A stretch of 64,000 nucleotides of DNA from Bryum argenteum (taxonomy: Eukaryota; Streptophyta; Bryopsida; Bryales; Bryaceae), in contig CM073322.1 in NCBI GenBank assembly GCA_037043015.1, forward strand, positions 32,049,864 through 32,113,863. Direction: 5' to 3'. The notes below the pieces were generated by a model. That model was given only the letters and a program-made list of their open reading frames with translations, ran no database searches and was not told the origin of the DNA. Shown one piece after another: positions 59,051 to 64,000 of the stretch (positions within the stretch are counted from its first letter, which is position 1; each line of letters starts with the position of its first letter). A program made the position numbers and the translations under genes.

Positions 59051-62000
59051 ATGGCGGGTCTCCTGCTGTGGCGGACGACAATGCCCACCAGTCTACCATT
59101 GCATTACTATTGCGCGACAAAACCTCTCCCCTGTTGCACCACCTCGTTATTGAATCATCATCGCAATGCCTTCCTCCGCTACCGAGCTTCTACTGCTGGA
59201 TTGGGACGTAAAAGCAGCATCAGAACAGTCGTTCATGGCTTTGAATGCCAACGGACTAGTCTGCGAGCGTCAGGTATACCAAATTCTATTCAAATTACAA
59301 TTCCGTCCTCTAGGGTTTAGCACTCTCAACCTACATTATCGTCGTTGTCTATCAATCTCAATCCTCCGTTTTTGTTCAAAATTTGAATTATGGAAAATTT
59401 CCAGTCAGAGTCTGTCCGTACCACTGTGCCGTGGAGGAATTTGAGGTTTCGTATAAGAGCGTGGATTAATTGGGATGAGTGTGCAGCAGCAGCTTCGACT
59501 GGAAACCTGCCTCCTGTGGAGCTTGGGAAGAATTTCGACTTTGCTAGTGAAGAGAGGCTTTACAATTGGTAAGCTACGTGTGCTGGGATTGCCTTGATGG
59601 TAATTTTTTTGACATGAGTTGAGATGAGATGAGAAGGATGAATTGGCAGGTGGGAGGGGCAAGGCTACTTCAAACCGGATGCTGTGAGTGGCGAAGGAGA
59701 GCCATTTGTGATTCCCATGCCGCCCCCGAACGTGACCGGCGCTCTTCACATGGGTCATGCCATGTTTGTGACTCTTGAGGTACTCTTGCTGTTGTTGCTG
59801 TTGCTTGTAACAATTGTTTCGTTGTATGAGTTCTGATTGTTCTGAGTGGCGCAGGATATCATGGCCAGGTTTTGGCGGATGCGAGGACGTCCTACTCTTT
59901 GGGTACCTGGCACTGACCATGCTGGCATTGCTACCCAGGTACAGCAATTCATCTTGTGTAATAGCGGTTTTGAAGAAGTTCAGATATAATGTTTTAGAAT
60001 CTTAATGAAAGCACGCGAATGGTATCCTCTGGTTTATGTGAGTGATGTGGTGCGAACAGCTAGTAGTGGAGAAAATGCTGACTGCTCAAGGGATCAAAAG
60101 AACGGAGATGGGACGTGAAGCATTCGTTGACAAAGTATGGGAGTGGAAAGAGAAGTACGGTGGAACTATTACCACCCAAATGCGAAGGTTAGGCGCATCG
60201 TGTGATTGGAGTCGGGAGCATTTCACTCTCGACGATCAACTTAGTGGTACGAGTATCATCATCTCCTCCCAGCACAAAGCATTTGGAGCTCAGAGGCTCA
60301 AAACTTATCTGGCTTACTGAATTGCAGGTGCGGTGTTGGAGGCTTTCGTTCGTCTTCATGAGAAAGGCCTTGTATATCGCGGTAACACATACCCTGACCT
60401 ACCAGAATTAGCACAATGCTTGGAAATCAAGGGACCTATTTCTTGATTCAGATACTCATAGATACGTGTTTGTGCAGGTAGTTATATGGTGAACTGGTCG
60501 CCGCATTTGCAAACGGCTGTATCGGACCTGGTACTAGTCTCTCAGTAATGCGTTCATTGCGTTACATGATACTTATCAAGACTTTGGGTGCTTAGAACCA
60601 TTTCTAATGTAATCACTTGTGGTGGTTTAGGAAGTCGAATACACGGAGGAGCCTGGGAAGCTTTACTACTTCAAGTATCCAGTAGCGGGTGGATCGAGGT
60701 ACTTTCCATTTCATCTTGTTACCCAAACGTATGCAGTATACTAGTATTGCAAGAAGTGATAAACTATCCAGAAACATTCTGGTGTGTAGAAGCCTACTTT
60801 TTGGGATGTGAATGAGCGTTCTTGCCTCCAAAGAGATGATCCTTTTATACACATGTTACGAGTATTGTTTGCTAGATTTTGTGGGAACTACTTTCAGGAA
60901 TTGTATAATGTTTTGAGTTTACGGCCTGATCAGCAGTGAATGATTTGAGCAGTGAAGATTATTTGCCCGTGGCCACAACAAGACCCGAGACGTTGTTGGG
61001 AGATACTGCCGTTGCAGTGAATCCCGAGGTGATACTCATCTGCTTTAACACCGTAATTCTACTGCGCTTTGTGTCTTCGTTCCACTTTATTAAGTCAACA
61101 TCCTCATTTTTCAGGACGAGCGTTACAAGAAGTACATTGGGAAAATGGCGATTGTGCCATTGAGTGGAGGTCGTGAGGTTCCAATTATCGCAGATGAGGT
61201 ATTTCATCTTTTGTATACCTGTGTCGTCATTAAGTTTTCTAGTGGAGAACCTTGTAATCTTGTACTTAGTCGCATCGTCTCTTCTGTTCTGACGCTTTTC
61301 CGGTCACGACAAAACAGTACGTGGACAAAGAATTTGGAACTGGAGCTTTGAAGATAACCCCGGGACATGATCCAAATGATTATGCAATTGGCAAGAAGCT
61401 GGGACTTCCGTTCATCAACATCTTCAACAAGGATGCCACTCTGAATGAAAATGCAGGAGATTACTGGTACAATTTTCAATGGGCGTTCAATCTTAGAGCA
61501 GATTCATATAGAAGGGTTGTTCTCTCGTCATCACTTCATCTAATTTCGATACGAGTCTTATTGTGGATGATCCACTCAGTGGTCTGGACAGATTCGTAGC
61601 TAGAGCCAAGCTTTGGGAGGACTTGGAGAAATCCGGGCTTGCTATCAAAGCAGAGCCCTACACACTGCGAGTTCCTCGATCTCAACGAGGTGGTGAGGTT
61701 GGCCATATAAACTCACATCGTCTATAGCTTTTGATTGGAAACACCCGTCCATTCATAATTTTGGCATCATTCGGTTCCGTTGGCATTCAATTACGGCTGT
61801 CGCCAAGACATAAATACTCTTTTGAAGTCTCTCTGGTAATTGCAGGTGGTGGAACCTCTGGTGAGCAAGCAATGGTTCGTCATAATGCAACCACTAGCAG
61901 ACAAGGCACTTAAGGCCCTGGAAGATGGAGAGCTTTGTATTATTCCTGATAGATTTGAGAAGGTGTCTCCTTTCTCCTTCCAGTCTCATTGATCCTCTGC

Positions 62001-64000
62001 TCATTGATACAGATCCTTGAGCACAAGACCGAATTGGTTACGCTAACAAGCTTTGTTGGTGGCAGTAGACTTACAACTTTTGGCTTTCCAACATCAAGGA
62101 CTGGTGTGTAAGTCGGCAACTCTGGTGGGGACATCGGATCCCAGTCTGGTACGTAGAAGGCAGTGATGAGGTAGATTATATAGTGGCCCGTTGCGAAGCA
62201 GACGCTTACAAGACAGCTCGGGCGAAGCATGGAGACGATGTGAAACTAACTCAAGAATCTGATGTTCTTGATACTTGGTTCTCCAGGTATGCACCTTCGC
62301 CCTTTTGACCACCTTATTAATGGGATGGATGTTTACTGCTCAAGTGACGTGCATGTTTAGATTTTAGTTTCAGAAATTCCATTGATTTTTACACTGTATA
62401 CCGAAGCTCACTTCTTAGTGCTTTGCTGCAGTGGGCTGTGGCCATTTAGTACCCTGGGTTGGCCGAATACTTCTGCAGATGATTATCAACGGTTTTACCC
62501 TACAGCCGTGCTGGAGACTGGGTAAAGTCTTCAATCTTTTACTGAGCTGATCTGTGAACTTTGCACAGAATCAATGAAGTATGGTACCTAGTTATGCTTA
62601 ACCTTTTATGTTGTTTGTTGATGGAGACAGGCATGATATCCTCTTTTTTTGGGTAGCAAGAATGATCATGATGGGTATCGAGTTCACTGGGAAGGTGCCC
62701 TTTTCGACTGTGTATCTGCATGGGCTAGTCCGTGATGCCCAGGTTAATCAGACCTTCCTGTTTTCTCATTTTCGCAGGCTCCGTGACGTTTGTTGTGGTA
62801 ATGTAACGTCCCAGCACTGATATTATCTCTTTGTATGGCGGCCCATTCAGTTCAGTGATACGATGTTGTGTGGTATACAGGGACGCAAAATGTCAAAATC
62901 ATTGGGAAATGTAATTGATCCCTTGGATACCATCAAGGAATATGGCACCGATGCTCTCCGGTTTACGCTAGCCACTGGCACTACCCCTGGTCAGGTATAT
63001 ATTTGGCCGTGACATTCTTAGGTTTACGCTTTTCGCAAATTGTTCGGTGCTGTACGTGAATTCGCGAGACTAACCTTTGTTTTATTAGACGATGCACATG
63101 GAAGTGATTCTTAAAAGATCGCATATTTTAATTAGTATCCATGTTAAAATAACAGCCCTGGAGTTTTATCTAACCCGTATGTTTCCTCCGCTTGTTCAGG
63201 ACGTAAACCTTTCAATGGAGAGGTTGACTTCTAACAAAGGTTTCACCAATAAGTTATGGAACGCTGGAAAGTTCATTCTGCTTAACTTGCCACCGTCAAC
63301 TAATTCTTTTGCATGGGAGCACATTCGAGAACACAAGGTAGATATATGAGCAATTAAATTTGTTGGGTGAATCCGAAGTCTTTTCGAGCCTACCGGAAGT
63401 CTTTCATTATATGTTCTCTTAGCCTCCTAGAATGAAACTCGGTTCACTTTTGATAGCATCTGGGTATCAACTGATGATACACTATTTTTGGGTTCAGTTC
63501 GACACTGAAGCCGGAGTGGCAAGCCTTTCTTTAGCTGATCGCTGGGTGGTAAGTACCAATCTCTTGGCTGCAATGTTACTTTGGAGTAGATGTTGAAGTG
63601 AATCGTCATCCCATGAGCAGCTAGCTTATGCAGTGACGCGGTTCAAATATGCAGGTGTCAAAGCTGCATGAGTTAGTAGACACCGTAACTGTCGACTACG
63701 AAAGATATTTCTTCAACGAAGCTGGACGAGCTATTTACGATTTCTTCTGGAGTGATTTTGCTGATTGGTGCGAAGCTGATCCTTGCTACAAACGTGTTTT
63801 GAAATGAGACATCTTGTTTTGAGTACTTATACTCTTTGTTTTTCAGAGTTTTTTTAAATTTAAGGACCTTTTGCATCTTCACTTTCCATATATAACGGTT
63901 GCGACAATTTTGGTGTGTTCAGGTATATTGAAGCCAGTAAAACTAGACTCTACAAGAACGAGGATACAGTCTCCTTGTCACGGGCTCAGGCAGTGCTATC
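59051..64000 (+). CDS. Valyl-tRNA synthetase, organelle type, 3' end outside window
   Basis: Charges tRNA-Val with valine. First exons: 59051-59273, 59409-59568, 59650-59779, 59855-59938, 60060-60246, 60328-60381, 60478-60530, then further short exons to the window end, where the anticodon-binding domain has begun ([20 protein letters not shown]). HIGH-type signature [11 protein letters not shown] near 59730-59760; KMSKS at 62887-62901; editing-domain sequence [15 protein letters not shown] at about 60973 and [21 protein letters not shown] sequence near 62102. The match is closest to plant organellar ValRS (Arabidopsis EMB2247 type), not the cytosolic form. The frame from 59051 gives about 74 residues rich in Ser, Thr, Arg and Leu with almost no acid, as in a transit peptide. 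A second ATG at 59166 in another frame is also usable (see finding). Confidence 0.93.
59403..59408 (+). other. Tandem splice acceptors of ValRS exon 2
   Basis: TTTCCAG|TCAG|AG offers two AG acceptors four bases apart (exon starts 59405 or 59409). The second fits the transit-peptide frame from 59051; the first fits the frame from ATG 59166 in phase 0. Confidence 0.5.

Overview
This is nuclear DNA of a land plant. It carries spliced plant genes: a histone-deacetylase-complex Rxt3-like subunit, a Rav1/DmX-like RAVE protein, an EFFECTOR OF TRANSCRIPTION protein and an organelle-type valyl-tRNA synthetase. It also holds plant Ty3/gypsy and Stowaway-like elements and short introns of about 70-1200 bp. 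An intact IQ-motif, coiled-coil, lysine-rich gene of the kind found in motile axonemes suggests a plant with swimming sperm. A bryophyte is my first guess and a lycophyte my second; the sequence does not prove either.

Layout. 1-9451: a GC-rich Ty3/gypsy LTR retrotransposon (5' LTR cut by the window start) with gag, pol and a third accessory coding region. Its two LTRs are identical over the 345 bp that can be compared, yet its reading frames are broken at four places. 9452-12684: a decayed, intron-containing gene that joins a ParB-like domain to a beta-class DNA methyltransferase, interrupted inside an exon by a MITE. 12685-20420: AT-rich intergenic DNA with MITEs, minisatellites and a degenerate satellite. 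20421-26136: the Rxt3-like gene (+), whose frame is held only by an 8-nt microexon. 26816-33344: the IQ-motif gene (+). 33870-46782: the 18-exon RAVE gene (-), convergent with it. 46783-50480: repeats, a 485-bp MITE and an orphan ORF. 50481-50840: a small secreted proline-rich protein (-). 50841-55722: AT-rich intergenic DNA with one more MITE. 55723-57949: the ET gene (+). 59051-64000: valyl-tRNA synthetase (+), running off the window.

Gene models were built by hand by carrying codon phase across each splice junction. The Rxt3, IQ, RAVE and ET models and the first seven ValRS exons close in frame, which argues that frameshifts in the transposon and the ParB/methyltransferase gene are real decay (or recoding) and not general sequence error. 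The most notable items are the ParB-methyltransferase relic, a family of TTAA-flanked piggyBac-like MITEs (one sits in the ParB exon, others in introns), the 8-nt microexon, an SGS3-like zinc-finger motif in the retroelement's accessory protein, and tandem splice acceptors that switch the N-terminus of the valyl-tRNA synthetase.
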